Assembly: GCF_030503615.1 (NCBI RefSeq)
Contig: NZ_CP129963.1
Span: forward strand, 1,054,001 to 1,118,000
Reading direction: 5' to 3'
Length of the DNA: 64,000 bases
From: Sphingobacterium sp. BN32
Lineage (GTDB): Bacteria > Bacteroidota > Bacteroidia > Sphingobacteriales > Sphingobacteriaceae
In this document: positions 63,616 through 64,000 of the stretch, one piece after another
How the letters are laid out: each line of letters starts with the position of its first letter
Numbering within the stretch: position 1 is the stretch's first letter
Translations under genes and position numbers: made by a program
Notes under the pieces: model-generated
What the model saw: only the letters and a program-made list of their open reading frames with translations
What the model was told of the DNA's origin: nothing
The model's database searches: none

Positions 63616-64000
63616 ATGAATTCAATATTTAAGATTTTGGTTACATCCAGGATGTTCCAAATTTGGATGGTGATTCTAGTAATGCCGATCATGCTTGGTT
63701 CCTGTCGGAAAGATAGCGCGAGTAGTTCAGGCGGTGAACCTAAATTAGTGATCAATGTTGGCGGTATTGTTGCACCAGTACAGCCTAACCCGATAAAAGC
63801 ATCGTCTGCCATTGAACTTGAAGGTATCTCAGCTTCCAATACCAATGTCAAACCATCAATGAAGGTAGGTCAGTTTTCAATGGATCTACAGGCTTCTAAG
63901 GAAGATATGGATCTGAACCTTAGGCAACCGAACATGTTGAGCAGCACTCCGCGATCTGTTTCAAATAACGGTGCATTAAAGAGTGCCGTCGTGAAGATGA
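63616..64000 (+). CDS. Fimbrillin-like lipoprotein, N-terminal part (cassette E; runs off the right edge)
   Basis: 128 residues are visible. VTSRMFQIW precedes the hydrophobic segment, as in cassette C, then comes the lipobox IMLGSCRKDSAS. The mature part starts with KLVINVGGIVAPVQ and VGQFSMDLQASKEDMDLNL, which align with VGEFTMDVSG in C and IDEFTIDITA in D. The C-terminal domain is not in the window. Confidence 0.8.
   Translation, partial: MNSIFKILVTSRMFQIWMVILVMPIMLGSCRKDSASSSGGEPKLVINVGGIVAPVQPNPIKASSAIELEGISASNTNVKPSMKVGQFSMDLQASKEDMDLNLRQPNMLSSTPRSVSNNGALKSAVVKM

Overview
The window is a piece of a Bacteroidota chromosome, most likely from the Sphingobacteriaceae (Sphingobacterium/Pedobacter type). 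The signs are two SusC/SusD pairs, a hybrid two-component regulator, Bacteroidota lipoprotein signals, FISUMP-type domains, promoters with TAnnTTTG -7 boxes, and few Shine-Dalgarno sites. The genus is an inference. No rRNA, tRNA, IS element or CRISPR array was seen.

From 1.3 to 49.8 kb lies a large polysaccharide utilisation locus for pectin, especially rhamnogalacturonan I. A leftward hybrid two-component sensor and a rightward GntR/LacI-type regulator sit at its left end. Operon 1 (6.5-24.9 kb) encodes a GH28, a PL11 lyase, two CE12 acetylesterases, a sulfatase, a GH105, a GH2, a GH106 rhamnosidase and SusC/SusD. Operon 2 (25.3-40.0 kb) encodes a second GH28, a DUF4450 protein, a GH65/95-like protein, a GH105, a second SusC/SusD pair and another GH105. 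Operon 3 (42.6-49.8 kb) starts with a CE12-GH105 fusion and continues with uxaB, uxaA and uxaC, which take galacturonate to 2-keto-3-deoxygluconate. Together these cut and deacetylate the backbone outside the cell, import oligosaccharides, trim them in the periplasm and feed galacturonate into central metabolism. A LacI-type regulator follows at 50.1 kb.

From 51 to 57 kb are mostly ordinary single genes: an AraC regulator, an acyl-CoA dehydrogenase, a small lipoprotein with an outer-membrane barrel, and a flavin monooxygenase-like protein.

The most unusual content is a repeated two-gene cassette present five times: leftward at the left edge (<1-921), leftward inside the pectin locus (40.05-42.04 kb), and three times in tandem at the right end (58.5-64.0 kb). 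Each has a gene for a short peptide of 55-66 residues with a conserved core (Y..P...., then an acidic residue, then SIA.SSATV), followed by a large fimbrillin-like lipoprotein. There are two peptide subfamilies, and each goes with its own lipoprotein type, which suggests partner-specific function. Two cassettes end in visible terminators (C and D), cassette B faces a shared bidirectional terminator, and a membrane protein with six predicted helices and a LuxR-type DNA-binding domain sits just upstream of the three-cassette cluster. Four of the five peptide genes are short enough, or start far enough inside a longer frame, to be easily missed or mis-started.
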